From Chloroflexota bacterium (GTDB lineage Bacteria; Chloroflexota; Ktedonobacteria; Ktedonobacterales; Ktedonobacteraceae), in assembly GCA_902812455.1 (NCBI GenBank), contig CADDZH010000041.1, positions 1-42,065 of the forward strand: DNA of 42,065 nucleotides, read 5' to 3'. A model generated the notes under the pieces. It ran no database searches. It had not been told where the DNA came from and saw only the letters and a program-made list of their open reading frames with translations. This document shows positions 8,220-16,920 of this stretch, piece after piece (within the stretch, counting starts at the first letter, position 1; every line of letters starts with the position of its first letter). The position numbers and the translations under genes are program-made.

Positions 8220-9797
8220 CTAGTTGATGCGTTTTTCTCGTCCAGCCCACTCTTTCTCGCGCAAGACAAACTTCTGTATTTTGCCGGTCGAGGTTTTGGG
8301 AAGATCGCCGAACTCAACGGCGGCTGGGCACTTGAAGTGCGCGAGGCGCTCGCGGCAGAATGTGATGATTTCCTCCTCGGTGGCATCCTGGCCTGGTTTC
8401 AAGGTCACGAAGGCTTTGGGGCGCTCGCCCCATACTTCGTCGGGAATAGCAATGACGGCGCATTCCAGCACAGCGGGATGCTGCACCACGGCCTGCTCAA
8501 CTTCGATGGTGGAGATATTCTCCCCGCCAGAGATGATCACATCCTTGGCACGGTCGCGCAGCTCGATATAGCCATCGGGATGCCAGACGGCGATATCGCC
8601 GGAATGGAACCAGCCGCCCTGGAAGGCTTTGGCGGTGGCCTCGGAATTTTCATAATAGCCTTTTGCAACATTATTACCGCGCATGATCACCTCGCCCATG
8701 GTCTGCCCATCGCGCGGAACGTCGTTCATGTTCGCATCAACAACGCGCGTGAGGTCGGCGATGACGTAACTCTGCCCCTGCCTGGCAAGCAGGCGGGCCT
8801 GCTCTGCCTCGGGCAGATTGTCCCACTCGGCGTGCCACTCGCACACAGTATGCGGGCCGTAGGTTTCAGTGAGGCCATAGACGTGGATGGGACGGATATT
8901 GAGCGCTTTTAATTGCGCCAGCAGGGTGGGAGAAGGAGGCGCGCCAGCGACTGTGACGGTAACCTGGCGCTCGAGGCGATGAGCCTTTGGATGGTTTACC
9001 AGCATGATGTTCACCGTCGGAGCGCCGTTATAGTGAGTTACGCCCGCGGTATCTAAAAGTTCCCAGACGCGAGCGGGGTCGAGCTTGCGCAGGCAAACAT
9101 GGGTAGCGCCTACAGCAGTAACTGCCCAGGGGAAACACCAGCCGTTACAGTGGAACATAGGCAGCGTCCACAGGTAGACGCTGTTGCTGTTCAGGCCTGT
9201 TTCGATGACCTCGCCAAGCGCGTTGAGATATCCTCCGCGATAGGTATACATGACGCCTTTCGGGTTGCCGGTGGTGCCCGAAGTGTAGTTGATCGAGATC
9301 GTTTCCTCCTCGTCCACGAGCCAGCTTTTCACGTGTTCGGGCGAGCCGCTGGCAAGGAATATTTCGTAGGGGTCTTCGGACGAGTAGCTATCATCGATGC
9401 GGATGACTTCGTAAGCATCGGTGTTGAGAGGCTCGATCAGGGGATAGAGTTCGGCGTCAACGAAGAGGAATTTCGCGCCAGAGTGCATGAGGATGAAGTC
9501 GATTTCCTGCGAGTTGAGGCGGGTATTGATAGCGACCAGGATACCGCCGGCAGCAGGCACTCCGAAATGCGCCTCAAGGAGGGCCGGAGCGTTGGGAGAC
9601 AGGAATGCAACTCTATCGTGCTTGCGCAGGCCGGCATTACGCAGGGCTGAAGCCAGGCGATTGACGCGATGCTCGAACTCACGATAGGTAAACTGCCGGT
9701 CGCCATGCAGGATAGCGATCTTGTCGGGAAATACAAAGGCGCTTCGCTGGAGAAAACTTACGGGCGTCAGTTCGCTGCGATAGACTTTTTCTAGCAT
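8220..9797 (-). CDS. Acyl-CoA synthetase (AMP-forming, FadD/AlkK-like)
   Basis: ATP-dependent activation of a carboxylic acid to its CoA thioester through an acyl-adenylate, about 525 residues. The ANL-superfamily core motifs are all present: the P-loop-like YTSGTTGNPKG (about 171-181), GLTETYGP, the HSGD..WHPDGYIELRDR segment, the hinge and A8 region SGGENIS, and the catalytic lysine motif PKTSTGKIQK near the C-terminus. It most resembles medium/long-chain fatty acyl-CoA ligases. A TTG at 9845 would overlap the upstream gene, whereas the ATG at 9797 has a CGGAGG ribosome site five bases upstream, so 9797 is chosen. It follows the acuI-like reductase gene by 31 bp, suggesting a two-gene acyl-CoA metabolism operon. 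Chain-length preference cannot be read from sequence. Confidence 0.9.
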   Translation of the reverse strand: MLEKVYRSELTPVSFLQRSAFVFPDKIAILHGDRQFTYREFEHRVNRLASALRNAGLRKHDRVAFLSPNAPALLEAHFGVPAAGGILVAINTRLNSQEIDFILMHSGAKFLFVDAELYPLIEPLNTDAYEVIRIDDSYSSEDPYEIFLASGSPEHVKSWLVDEEETISINYTSGTTGNPKGVMYTYRGGYLNALGEVIETGLNSNSVYLWTLPMFHCNGWCFPWAVTAVGATHVCLRKLDPARVWELLDTAGVTHYNGAPTVNIMLVNHPKAHRLERQVTVTVAGAPPSPTLLAQLKALNIRPIHVYGLTETYGPHTVCEWHAEWDNLPEAEQARLLARQGQSYVIADLTRVVDANMNDVPRDGQTMGEVIMRGNNVAKGYYENSEATAKAFQGGWFHSGDIAVWHPDGYIELRDRAKDVIISGGENISTIEVEQAVVQHPAVLECAVIAIPDEVWGERPKAFVTLKPGQDATEEEIITFCRERLAHFKCPAAVEFGDLPKTSTGKIQKFVLREKEWAGREKRIN

Positions 9798-9828
9798 CTC
9801 AACCTCCGTAGGTACATGAAATAAAGGA

Positions 9829-10830
9829 TCAACTGACTTTGACAACGATGCGGCCTCTCACACCGCCTTTGAGGATGGTGGCCAGGGCCTCTGGCAGCTC
9901 ATCCAGGGGCACTTCGTGCGCGATCATATCCATCAGATGGGGGGGCTTGTAATCGGTGGCAAGGTGCTGCCAGAGCTGGCGGCGCAGCTCCATTGGAGTG
10001 TATGCTGACTCGATGCCTAAAACATTGACGCTACGAAGGATGAAAGGGGAAACGCTGGCGCAAAAATGTGGCCCGCCGGTATTGCCGAAGGAGGCTATGG
10101 AGCCGCCATACTTTGTGGTGCGCAGGAGATAGGCCATGGTAGAGCCGCCCACGCTGTCGAGGCTTCCGGCCCAGCGCTCTTTTTCCAACTGGCGATTGCT
10201 CTCTGCCGACGTTTCCTGCCGGCTCAGGATCTCGTCTGCTCCCAGCGCTTTGAGATAGTCATGCTCGGACTCTTTGCCGGTGCTGGCGGCAACGGTGTAG
10301 CCAAGCTTTTTGAGGATGCTGATTCCCATGCTGGCCACTCCGCCGGTCGCACCTGTGACGAGCACGGGGCCGTTTTGTGGTTTGAGGCCCATCTGTTCCA
10401 GGCGATGAATGGCGAGAGCAGCAGTATAGCCTGCCGTGCCGAGGGCCATCGACTCTTTAAGGGTCAGGCCTTCAGGCAGGGGAACAATCCAGTCCGCCTT
10501 CACGCGGGCATATTCGCTGAAGCCGCCGGTATGGGAAACTCCCAGGTCATAGCTGGTGGCAAGCACTTCGTCTCCAGGCTTGAAGCGTGGATCGCTGGAT
10601 TCGACCACTGTTCCCGACAGGTCTATGCCCGGAACGAGAGGATAGCTGCGCACAACTCGCCCTTCGGGGATCGAAGCAAGCCCATCTTTGTAATTCACCC
10701 CTGTGTAGGCCACTTTGATCACAACCTCGCCCTGAGAGAGGTCATCGAGGCTGATCTCCTTGAAGCCGGCGGTAAAAGAGTCTGGAGTTTTGTTGACGAC
10801 GTATGCTTTGAAGGTTGATGGCACTGGCAT
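9829..10830 (-). CDS. AcuI/YhdH-family NADPH:acryloyl-CoA reductase-like quinone oxidoreductase
   Basis: Medium-chain dehydrogenase/reductase of 333 residues. The N-terminal GroES-like half contains NYKDGL and VPGIDLSGTV. The nucleotide-binding fold shows VTGATGGVASMGISILKKLGY, in which the VxGATGGVxS pattern is the YhdH/AcuI hallmark. Family members reduce acryloyl-CoA to propionyl-CoA with NADPH and lack the structural zinc cysteines of alcohol dehydrogenases; none are visible here. The ATG at 10830 has GGAGA upstream and begins at the conserved MPVPSTFKAYVV. The upstream extension to 10911 is unlikely. Pairing with an acyl-CoA synthetase suggests a short-chain acyl-CoA detoxification or propionate-type pathway. 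Substrate is inferred. Confidence 0.85.
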   Translation of the reverse strand: MPVPSTFKAYVVNKTPDSFTAGFKEISLDDLSQGEVVIKVAYTGVNYKDGLASIPEGRVVRSYPLVPGIDLSGTVVESSDPRFKPGDEVLATSYDLGVSHTGGFSEYARVKADWIVPLPEGLTLKESMALGTAGYTAALAIHRLEQMGLKPQNGPVLVTGATGGVASMGISILKKLGYTVAASTGKESEHDYLKALGADEILSRQETSAESNRQLEKERWAGSLDSVGGSTMAYLLRTTKYGGSIASFGNTGGPHFCASVSPFILRSVNVLGIESAYTPMELRRQLWQHLATDYKPPHLMDMIAHEVPLDELPEALATILKGGVRGRIVVKVS

Positions 10831-10919
10831 ATCTCTTCTCCGTGTTCTTATGGGTGTATGACTTGTTCTGTATGGGGGTATTATACCATGTTGAGTAGTG
10901 AGAGAACCCAAAGGTGATG

Positions 10920-11291
10920 TTATGATTTTTCCATGAGCAGATCGCGCAGGACGACGGCGTTGTTATGTTCGGTATCGCGGGCGCCAAACACGAGGGTAAT
11001 CGGCTCGTGCTTCGCCATTTCGCGCAGTTCGGCCAGCTTCTCGTGGCCCGTGCCTGATGATAGCTCGGCCTCGTAGCGGCGGCGAAACTCGGCAAATTTG
11101 GCAGGATCATGCCCGAACCAGCGGCGCAATTCGTCGCTGGGCGCAATCTCCTTCATCCACAGGTCAACGTGGGCGCGCTCTTTTGAAAGACCTCGCGGCC
11201 AGAGGCGATCCACCAGCACCCGTTTGCCATCCCCAGGCGCTGGCTCATCGTACACCCGCTTCAACGCTACTTGTACATGATGTTTTGCCAT
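10920..11291 (-). CDS. DUF488 family protein (YeaO-like)
   Basis: 123-residue soluble protein of the DUF488/YeaO family. The conserved N-terminal KRVYD..P..GDGKRVLVDRLWPRGL block is complete, followed by WMKEIAPSDELRRWFGHDP and the LVFGARDTEHNNAVVLRDLL ending. These are all diagnostic of the family, whose biochemical role is not established. Length is normal. No clear ribosome site precedes the ATG at 11291. It is an independent small gene between the reductase and the lamin-tail protein. Confidence 0.85.
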   Translation of the reverse strand: MAKHHVQVALKRVYDEPAPGDGKRVLVDRLWPRGLSKERAHVDLWMKEIAPSDELRRWFGHDPAKFAEFRRRYEAELSSGTGHEKLAELREMAKHEPITLVFGARDTEHNNAVVLRDLLMEKS

Positions 11292-11331
11292 ACTTTTATC
11301 TTATGACAAAAGAGCGTGAAGGGCAAGTTTC

Positions 11332-12201
11332 TCATCTTCTATACACTCTCCATCCCCAGAAAAGCGTTGCCCCCAGCGCCATAACAAGCAGCGTGAGGAT
11401 GATGCGGCGAGTGGTATCAAGCCCACCATTCGTTGGGGTAATTGGAGAGGTTGGAGCCGGAGATGATGTACTGGTTGATGATGTATTGCCTGCTGGCTGG
11501 GGCGTAGCCATGGGCATCGAGAGCTTCTGCCAGATAGGCTGTGTCCCGCTAACCATCGCCTGGGCTGTCGCACCTGTTGGAAGCGTACCTGGCCCAGTTG
11601 CGCCGGTAGAGGTTGTAGGGGTGCTCAGGGATGTATTGCTGGCATCGATGGTGGGTGCGCTTGTTACTATCCAGCTCGATGCGCCATCGGACGTGCGGGC
11701 ATAGGATTGATCAGGCCCGAGCGTGGGAACGATAACCTGGTCAATTACTACGCCCTGAATAACCAGGCGCAGCAACGGAGTTTCCGTAGACAGAAAACTT
11801 GTGGTCAAGCGCGGGAAAACGACAAGGTAGCCGTGCGCCGCGATCGAGGCGTCAAAGGGGAAGTAGTAGGCATTTGTGTTGGGGCCGCTATCGATCACGG
11901 CGTGCGCAGTATAGAGGTCGTAGGGCTGGTTCTGGGTGTTGTAAAGCTCGATCCAGGTATCGGTCATTGTGGAATAGACGCCGCTTTCCGAGCAGTTCCA
12001 TGTAGAATGGGGGTTGAGCAGCACTTCGTTGATAACCACGACATCTGGTGCGGCCGGGGCCGGCGCAGGCGAGCCGGGTATTCCCGGCGGGACAGGCGGA
12101 GCGCATCCATGACCGGTCGAAGCGGAGACACTTTGCATGCAGATGCTGAGGGTAAATAAATAGACAAGGACAAATACAGCCGCCAGGTACCGGTACCGCA
12201 C
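11332..12201 (-). CDS. Secreted/cell-surface lamin-tail-domain protein
   Basis: 289 residues with an N-terminal signal segment (YLAAVFVLVYLFTLSI). A proline-rich linker (about 35-50) is followed by a lamin-tail domain: VVINEVLLNPHSTW, TDTWIELYNTQNQPYDL, then AAHGYLVVF. A long Ser/Thr/Gly/Pro-rich region follows. The C-terminus is hydrophobic and ends in basic residues (LLVMALGATLFWGWRVYRR), which suggests anchoring in the membrane with the lamin-tail domain outside. The GTG at 12201 has a GAGGTG site five bases upstream. Bacterial LTD proteins are typically exported and often accompany nucleases or adhesins; none is adjacent here. Ligand unknown. Confidence 0.75.
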   Translation of the reverse strand: MRYRYLAAVFVLVYLFTLSICMQSVSASTGHGCAPPVPPGIPGSPAPAPAAPDVVVINEVLLNPHSTWNCSESGVYSTMTDTWIELYNTQNQPYDLYTAHAVIDSGPNTNAYYFPFDASIAAHGYLVVFPRLTTSFLSTETPLLRLVIQGVVIDQVIVPTLGPDQSYARTSDGASSWIVTSAPTIDASNTSLSTPTTSTGATGPGTLPTGATAQAMVSGTQPIWQKLSMPMATPQPAGNTSSTSTSSPAPTSPITPTNGGLDTTRRIILTLLVMALGATLFWGWRVYRR

Positions 12202-12320
12202 GTTGCCACCTCGTTATGTGTTTATTTGCAAATCCCTTAATATGCAGCGCAAAGGTTTTGCATTTGTGCCAGGTTTTGTTTGATGGGCCTCTGTCCTTCT
12301 ACCAGGTCATGGTGTCCAAA

Positions 12321-12350
12321 ATGTAGTGACCCCCCTTGTGGGGGTCAGGT
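12321..12350. repeat. Short palindromic repeat ATGTAGTG(A/G)CC...CTTGTGGGGG
   Basis: A roughly 30-bp unit with CCCCC/GGGGG-type arms around CTTGTG, lying in the 12202-12384 gap upstream of the lamin-tail gene. Two near-identical units occur in tandem at 35655-35732. The rest of the gap shows no gene. Confidence 0.6.
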
Positions 12351-12384
12351 CTATGTGCCGGTCTAATCCATGCCAGGTCTAAAG

Positions 12385-12600
12385 CTAATAATACAGGTAT
12401 TTATATTCGACGCCGCGCCTGCCCAGGATGCGCACATTGATAAAGCGTCGTAAGGCTTCTACGCTATGTTCACCAATGGCAAAGGCAATGATTGAGCCGA
12501 TTACAATACCACAGATACCGCCTAGCGCGATCCCTTCGAGAAACATACGATTGCGCATAAATGTCATCATCGTCACCTTTTCTGCTGCTTCGCCTGTCAT
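12385..12600 (-). CDS. Small membrane protein, unknown function
   Basis: 71 residues with one long hydrophobic, glycine-rich segment (FLEGIALGGICGIVIGSIIAFAIG) followed by a basic amphipathic tail. The ATG at 12600 overlaps the rsfS stop as ATGA, so the gene is probably translationally coupled to rsfS. An internal ATG at 12570 with AAGGTG four bases ahead is an equally good start. No recognised domain. Glycine spacing in the hydrophobic stretch could pack helices. The product is likely inserted once into the cytoplasmic membrane. Confidence 0.6.
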   Translation of the reverse strand: MTGEAAEKVTMMTFMRNRMFLEGIALGGICGIVIGSIIAFAIGEHSVEALRRFINVRILGRRGVEYKYLYY

Positions 12601-12956
12601 TGCAGGTATACCACCGTCTTTGCTTCGCTCCAGAGGCGCTCCAGCCGGTAGTAGTCGCGTTCTTTGGTTCCAAAGATATGGACGATCACGTCACCAAAAT
12701 CCAGCAATAACCAGCCCGTTTCGGCTATACCCTCTCGATGAAGCAGGTTGGCTCCTTGTTTTCCTAGTTCTTCATCAATAGCATCGGCTATGGCCTGAAT
12801 CTGGCGCGGGTTGCTTCCACTACAGATCACGAAGTAGTCCCCGATGGTCGTCACATCCCGGATATCCAGTAAAACGACATCCGAAGCCTTTTTATCAGAT
12901 GCTATATCAACTGCAGCTCTTGCAACCTGAGCTGAATCCAATACAACTCCTTCCAC
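12597..12956 (-). CDS. rsfS: Ribosomal silencing factor RsfS (Iojap family)
   Basis: 119-residue RsfS/Iojap protein that binds ribosomal protein uL14 on the 50S subunit and blocks subunit joining in starvation. The family blocks are easily seen: KASDVVLLDIRDVT, DYFVICSGSNPRQIQAIAD, the GWLLLDFGDVIVHIF segment and the RDYYRLERLW end. The GTG at 12956 has AGGAG seven bases upstream. It overlaps a small membrane protein gene downstream. No nadD or ybeY, its common neighbours, is present. Confidence 0.93.
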   Translation of the reverse strand: MEGVVLDSAQVARAAVDIASDKKASDVVLLDIRDVTTIGDYFVICSGSNPRQIQAIADAIDEELGKQGANLLHREGIAETGWLLLDFGDVIVHIFGTKERDYYRLERLWSEAKTVVYLQ

Positions 12957-12990
12957 AAACTCTCCTATAATGATATACCTTTCAGACTAT

Positions 12991-13197
12991 ATAAACTTAT
13001 AAAACCGTTGAGAGGGGAATTTCTGGGGACACCCCAGACCCCGGCAAAGGACTGCGTCCTCTGCACTCCTGCTCTGCCCGATAAACCTATAAAACCGTTT
13101 AGGGGTGGATTCTTTGGGTCCCCGGCACACGGTCTCCCAGACCGCGTTCCCCAAACCCCGGCAAAGGACTGCGTCCTCTGCACTCCTGCTCTATCCG
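12991..13197. repeat. Two direct copies of a dispersed ~90-120 bp repeat
   Basis: Two units in tandem, 12991-13077 and 13081-13197. Each starts with ATAAAC(T/C)TATAAAACCGTT and ends with CGGCAAAGGACTGCGTCCTC plus TGCACTCCTGCTCT. The second has an extra middle part containing GATTCTTTGGGTCC and the small palindrome GGTCTCCCAGACC. The first is shortened in the middle. An inverted third copy lies at 30566-30708 between cbbP and gap. It occupies the interval between rsfS and the folate fusion gene. Confidence 0.75.
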
Positions 13198-13224
13198 CAT
13201 TATATCACGGGCCAGCCTGGTTTG

Positions 13225-14763
13225 TTAAGAGGCTGAGCTATGTATTGCGCTGCCTCTGGATAATCCCAACCATACATCCCTGGTGGTATGTCGTTCAATG
13301 CTCGCATTGTGCAGGATTTCTGCGCGTAGCTCGCCCAGCGTGCCCCATCCCTCAGCCTCCACGTCATATTTATGGATGGTCTCTTCGTTGCGCTGCTGTA
13401 CCCACACGAACGTATCGTCAGGTAGCCTACTATATTGTTCGACAACCGCGCGCAAAATCTCACGCACGACATCCTCCACAAAGCGCGGGTTGGCATGCGC
13501 TTTGTTCACAACGTAAAGCTCGTCAGGGCGCTTGAGCAGGGCATAGTTCTCGGAACTCATGGCGCTCTCAACCAGGGCAATCAGTTCCCCTGCCTCCACG
13601 CTCTGGTCAGTACCGATCATCAACGTGGCTCGCCCGCGCTGGTTATGCGTGGCCAGCGGCGTCACGTCCAGCACCTTCTCAATGGTTTCCTCGGCAAACC
13701 CTTCTTCCTGCAAGCGGGTGTGTGCATAGGAACGCACCATATCCTGGGCGCACGGGCAGGCCACCATGCCTTCAACCTCAACGCCGATCATCCTGCGGCT
13801 CTGTTCCTTTGTGGCGACCGCCTGGGCCAGTAAGCCATAGACCTCTTGCGTGCGGCGCCCCGATACCGGCGTCCACTTTTGCAAAGGTAGTGCCGTGCGG
13901 ATGTAGACCTCGGCGCGAGAGACGTTCTGCTTCTCGACGACGGTCTTCGCCATATGTTCCGCGAGCACCTCAATTTGCGGCCACACCTGCGTTGCGCACT
14001 CTTCTATGACCTCTTCCAGCGCATCGCTGAAACGCGACATGTGTACCCCGGCCTGCGTCGGCTCCAGGTTTGCATACAGGTCGAATGTGGCATCAAACCA
14101 TTGCTGGTGCTCCTCGTCGCCGATCAGTAAACCTTTGCGGATACCCACGACCCCAGCCCTGCCAAGTCGAACATGCACTGCAGGCCGGCCATTTTGAATA
14201 TCTCTCTCGAACGAGATCTCCAGGCTCGGAGCCAGCTTTCTCACGCCCTCCTGCGAAACAGACTTCAGCAGGTCTGCTACAGTACGCCCACTGGCGGGAT
14301 CAACCATATCTGGGGCGATCTCGGCAAGTGGCACGAGCACAAATGCTCGCTCGGCCATGCGTGGATGCGGCACGATGAGATCATCCTGCGCTATCTGCGC
14401 GTCATCATAGAAAATGATGTCGATGTCAATTACACGCGGGCCATTGCGAAAGGTTGGCTGCCGTCCCAGTGCCGCTTCGATTGCCTTAGCCCGTTTCAAA
14501 AATTCTCTCGCTGAGAGGTGTGTTTCGCCTTTACAGACCATATTTAGAAAGCGCGGCTGATCCAGGTAGCCGGCGGGTTCGGTCTCATAGATAGAAGAAA
14601 CTGCCGAAATCTCCATGATCTCGCGAAGCCGCTGCAACGCTGCAGCAAGATTACCACGCCGGTCTCCCAGGTTGGAGCCGAGCGCCACGTAAATCGTATG
14701 CGTCGCCACCGTCTTATGTCCATTGTGTGGGAACAGCGGCGATGTGCTTGTATCAATGCTCAT
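13225..14763 (-). CDS. FolK-FolE2 fusion: HPPK joined to type IB/MptA-type GTP cyclohydrolase
   Basis: A 512-residue bifunctional folate enzyme. Residues about 22-165 are 6-hydroxymethyl-dihydropterin pyrophosphokinase (GSNLGDRRGN, ETEPAG, the metal-binding GPRVIDIDIIFYDD, then VPHPRM.ERAFVLVPLAEI). Residues about 180-485 are a FolE2/MptA-type (COG1469) GTP cyclohydrolase (GVHMSRF near 239-245, CPCAQ near 336-340 with the catalytic cysteine, THNQRG near 372). FolE2 opens GTP to dihydroneopterin triphosphate; HPPK acts later, after the aldolase, so the fusion joins non-consecutive steps. The ATG at 14763 has GAGGT eight bases upstream; a GTG at 14778 lies inside that site. FolE2 enzymes use varied metals and often serve when zinc is scarce. 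folP and folB are not in the window. Both catalytic halves look intact. Confidence 0.9.
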   Translation of the reverse strand: MSIDTSTSPLFPHNGHKTVATHTIYVALGSNLGDRRGNLAAALQRLREIMEISAVSSIYETEPAGYLDQPRFLNMVCKGETHLSAREFLKRAKAIEAALGRQPTFRNGPRVIDIDIIFYDDAQIAQDDLIVPHPRMAERAFVLVPLAEIAPDMVDPASGRTVADLLKSVSQEGVRKLAPSLEISFERDIQNGRPAVHVRLGRAGVVGIRKGLLIGDEEHQQWFDATFDLYANLEPTQAGVHMSRFSDALEEVIEECATQVWPQIEVLAEHMAKTVVEKQNVSRAEVYIRTALPLQKWTPVSGRRTQEVYGLLAQAVATKEQSRRMIGVEVEGMVACPCAQDMVRSYAHTRLQEEGFAEETIEKVLDVTPLATHNQRGRATLMIGTDQSVEAGELIALVESAMSSENYALLKRPDELYVVNKAHANPRFVEDVVREILRAVVEQYSRLPDDTFVWVQQRNEETIHKYDVEAEGWGTLGELRAEILHNASIERHTTRDVWLGLSRGSAIHSSAS

Positions 14764-14848
14764 AAAAAATGACCTCACTACTTATCCTATATCTATCCAT
14801 AATACGAAAACATAAGATGCATCGTTTTCATTCCCCATTGGCCTCTTT

Positions 14849-16753
14849 TCAATGCTGGAAAACCCATATATTACTAAAAACTGCTTGTGTGCCGCCGGGA
14901 CTGTCTCCGCCTACGAGGAGACCTATCAGACCGGCTGGGTAGAGGGAATCGGAGAAATTGGCGATAACGAGTTGCTTGTTGATATAAAAGCGGAAGTTTG
15001 GGCCGCTGGCTACCACCAGCAGCGTATTGATAGAGCCATATCCGCTCAAAATGGCGTTAGAATGTGTCCAGTCGATCAAGGTGAGCCAGTTCAAGGGATC
15101 GCGGCTCCACGCGCGCACGAAGCGGTAATCACCCTGGTTATTGATTTCTAAGACGTAAAATTCATCGTTTGCAGGATTCAGGCGGAATACCAGTCCATAG
15201 AAGTCTCCATAGAGCAATGCTGCCTGCACGGTGATGACCGCACTGGAAAAGCTCTGCTGGTTAGAGTAGCACCATCCAACTGTATGAACGGTAAATGTTC
15301 GCACATGATACCCCTCAGGAGAAAAGAAACACTGCCGGCCATCATTGATCCAGCCACCTCCCGGGCTTGTCATAGCATCTGCATAGAGGACGTTACCCGC
15401 GCCTATCGAGGAAGTAATGCCTGCTGTTGCCTGCGCTCGTGATTGCGCGGCCAGCGTTGCCTGGAGCTGGGCCTCGGCATTTGCCGTTGCTGCCACGTCT
15501 GTTGCTGCGCGTGCCTCTGTGGCGAGTAATGCGGGCGGCGTGCCCTGCCTGGCTTTGCTGCTGCTAAAGGGTTGATGCGCTTGCAGCGCTAAACCAACCG
15601 GCGGAATTAAAGCCAGCAGGAGCAGGCAGATCAACGCTATGAGCACCGGGCGCAGGCGGCGATGTTTCTTGTGCTCGTTGTCCTGGTATGCGGGATCAGA
15701 ACCAGTTGCCGGCGAGGGTGATGACGGTTTTGACCTTCCTATTAAAGAGAAAAGTAAAGGCGTGCCTGCGGGGCGAGTGCGAATATGTTTCGCCTGCTGC
15801 ACATTTTTCCCTTCTTCTGATGATGGGCTTCCCTTCTCGGATGGTTTGTCGCTGGCGCTTTCATCATGCGCCTGCGCTTGAGATGCCGGCGTATTTGACG
15901 AGTTTGCTTCGCCAGCACGAGCATGGGTGGCTGCCTGTTCTCGCTGCAGCGCTTTCCAGTAAGCTGTAGAGAATGCCTGGGCCTCTTGAAAGCGCTCGTT
16001 GGGGTCTTTGGCCAGCGCTTTCAAAATGACCTCTTCGATGCTCAGGGGTATCCTGGGGTTGAGTTCGCTGGGTGGTATTGGCTGCACCTGGATGTGTTTC
16101 AAAGAGACGGCCACCGGCGATTCGGCCATGAATGGCACTCGCCCGGTGAGCATCTGGTAGGAGATCACCCCAAGTGAATAAATATCGCTGCGGTAGTCAT
16201 TCACGCCGTTGGATTGTTCGGGCGCCATGTATTCGGGCGTGCCGACCATGGCGCCCGAAGTGGTCAGCGCCTCGCCGCCCATGATGGCCTTGGCAAGCCC
16301 AAAATCTACAAGATACGCATAGCCATCCGGCCTCAGGAGAATATTCGAGGGTTTGACATCGCGATGCACCATGCCCTGGTTATGGGCATACTGGAGCGCC
16401 GAAGCGATCTGATCGATGAAACTGGCAGCTTCTTCGAGGGTAAGCTGCTTGCGCTTGAATAAATAGTCCCGCAGCGTGCCACCTTCGACATACGGCATCA
16501 CCAGGTAGTACCAGGGACGCTGCTCGCCAAAGTCGTAGAGCGGCAAAATATGGTCGTGAGAGAGCGCCCCCACTGCCAGGGCTTCGCGCTCAAAGCGCCG
16601 GACAAATGATTCATCCCGCCCATAGAGCACCTTGATGGCAACCTGCCGTCGCACGCGCCTATCATATGCCAGGTAGACTTCTGCCATCCCTCCCTGGGCG
16701 ATACGCCGGCGCAACTCGTAACGCCCCAATGTAAACCCTTCAATCCCCTTCAT
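14849..16753 (-). CDS. Transmembrane Ser/Thr protein kinase (PknB-like) with extracytoplasmic sensor domain
   Basis: 634 residues. The kinase domain spans residues about 11-270. It has the glycine loop IAQGGMAEVY, catalytic VAIK (K41), HRDVKPSN, DFG, GTPEYMAPEQ and DIYSLGV, so it should be active. A charged, Ser-rich juxtamembrane linker follows. One transmembrane helix (about 373-395, ALICLLLLALIPPVGLALQ) then leads to an Ala/Thr-rich stalk and a roughly 190-residue outer domain ending at the C-terminus. This domain is rich in aromatic residues and has two or more cysteines (CFFSPEG, VGWCYSN). It looks like a concanavalin/LamG-like beta sandwich with a pattern common in Chloroflexota kinases. 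No PASTA repeats. The ATG at 16753 has TGAGG upstream. Probably senses an envelope ligand, possibly a saccharide (inference). Confidence 0.9.
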   Translation of the reverse strand: MKGIEGFTLGRYELRRRIAQGGMAEVYLAYDRRVRRQVAIKVLYGRDESFVRRFEREALAVGALSHDHILPLYDFGEQRPWYYLVMPYVEGGTLRDYLFKRKQLTLEEAASFIDQIASALQYAHNQGMVHRDVKPSNILLRPDGYAYLVDFGLAKAIMGGEALTTSGAMVGTPEYMAPEQSNGVNDYRSDIYSLGVISYQMLTGRVPFMAESPVAVSLKHIQVQPIPPSELNPRIPLSIEEVILKALAKDPNERFQEAQAFSTAYWKALQREQAATHARAGEANSSNTPASQAQAHDESASDKPSEKGSPSSEEGKNVQQAKHIRTRPAGTPLLFSLIGRSKPSSPSPATGSDPAYQDNEHKKHRRLRPVLIALICLLLLALIPPVGLALQAHQPFSSSKARQGTPPALLATEARAATDVAATANAEAQLQATLAAQSRAQATAGITSSIGAGNVLYADAMTSPGGGWINDGRQCFFSPEGYHVRTFTVHTVGWCYSNQQSFSSAVITVQAALLYGDFYGLVFRLNPANDEFYVLEINNQGDYRFVRAWSRDPLNWLTLIDWTHSNAILSGYGSINTLLVVASGPNFRFYINKQLVIANFSDSLYPAGLIGLLVGGDSPGGTQAVFSNIWVFQH

Positions 16754-16810
16754 CTAACCTCATCCTCATCCTCACTCCTATCCTCATACACCCGTATACC
16801 TTGTAATAAG

Positions 16811-16876
16811 GGGGCGATAAATCGGGAACCTACGGGCCGATGAATCGGCGGTGGGCACGATAAATCGGCCCCTACA
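16811..16876. repeat. GATAAATCGG-type palindromic repeat cluster
   Basis: Between the kinase and PIG-L genes. Repeats of CGATAAATCGG / CGATGAATCGGC are arranged so that GGGCCGAT (16834-16841) pairs with ATCGGCCC (16864-16871). The remainder of the 167-bp gap holds nothing else that I can support. Confidence 0.55.
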
Positions 16877-16920
16877 GATACCCCGATCAATTTGCTCACC
16901 TTCATCATTGGGCCCCTACG

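Noticed and set aside
8337..8912. 191-residue ORF antisense to the acyl-CoA synthetase
   Set aside because: Shadow of a conserved coding region, with composition typical of reverse-strand GC-rich codons and no domain.
10066..10818. 250-residue ORF antisense to the AcuI-like gene
   Set aside because: Entirely within the reductase gene on the opposite strand; no motifs.
12991..13197. CRISPR array or tandem minisatellite
   Set aside because: Only two units of unequal length without spacers of uniform size; better explained as a dispersed repeat with a third inverted copy at 30566.
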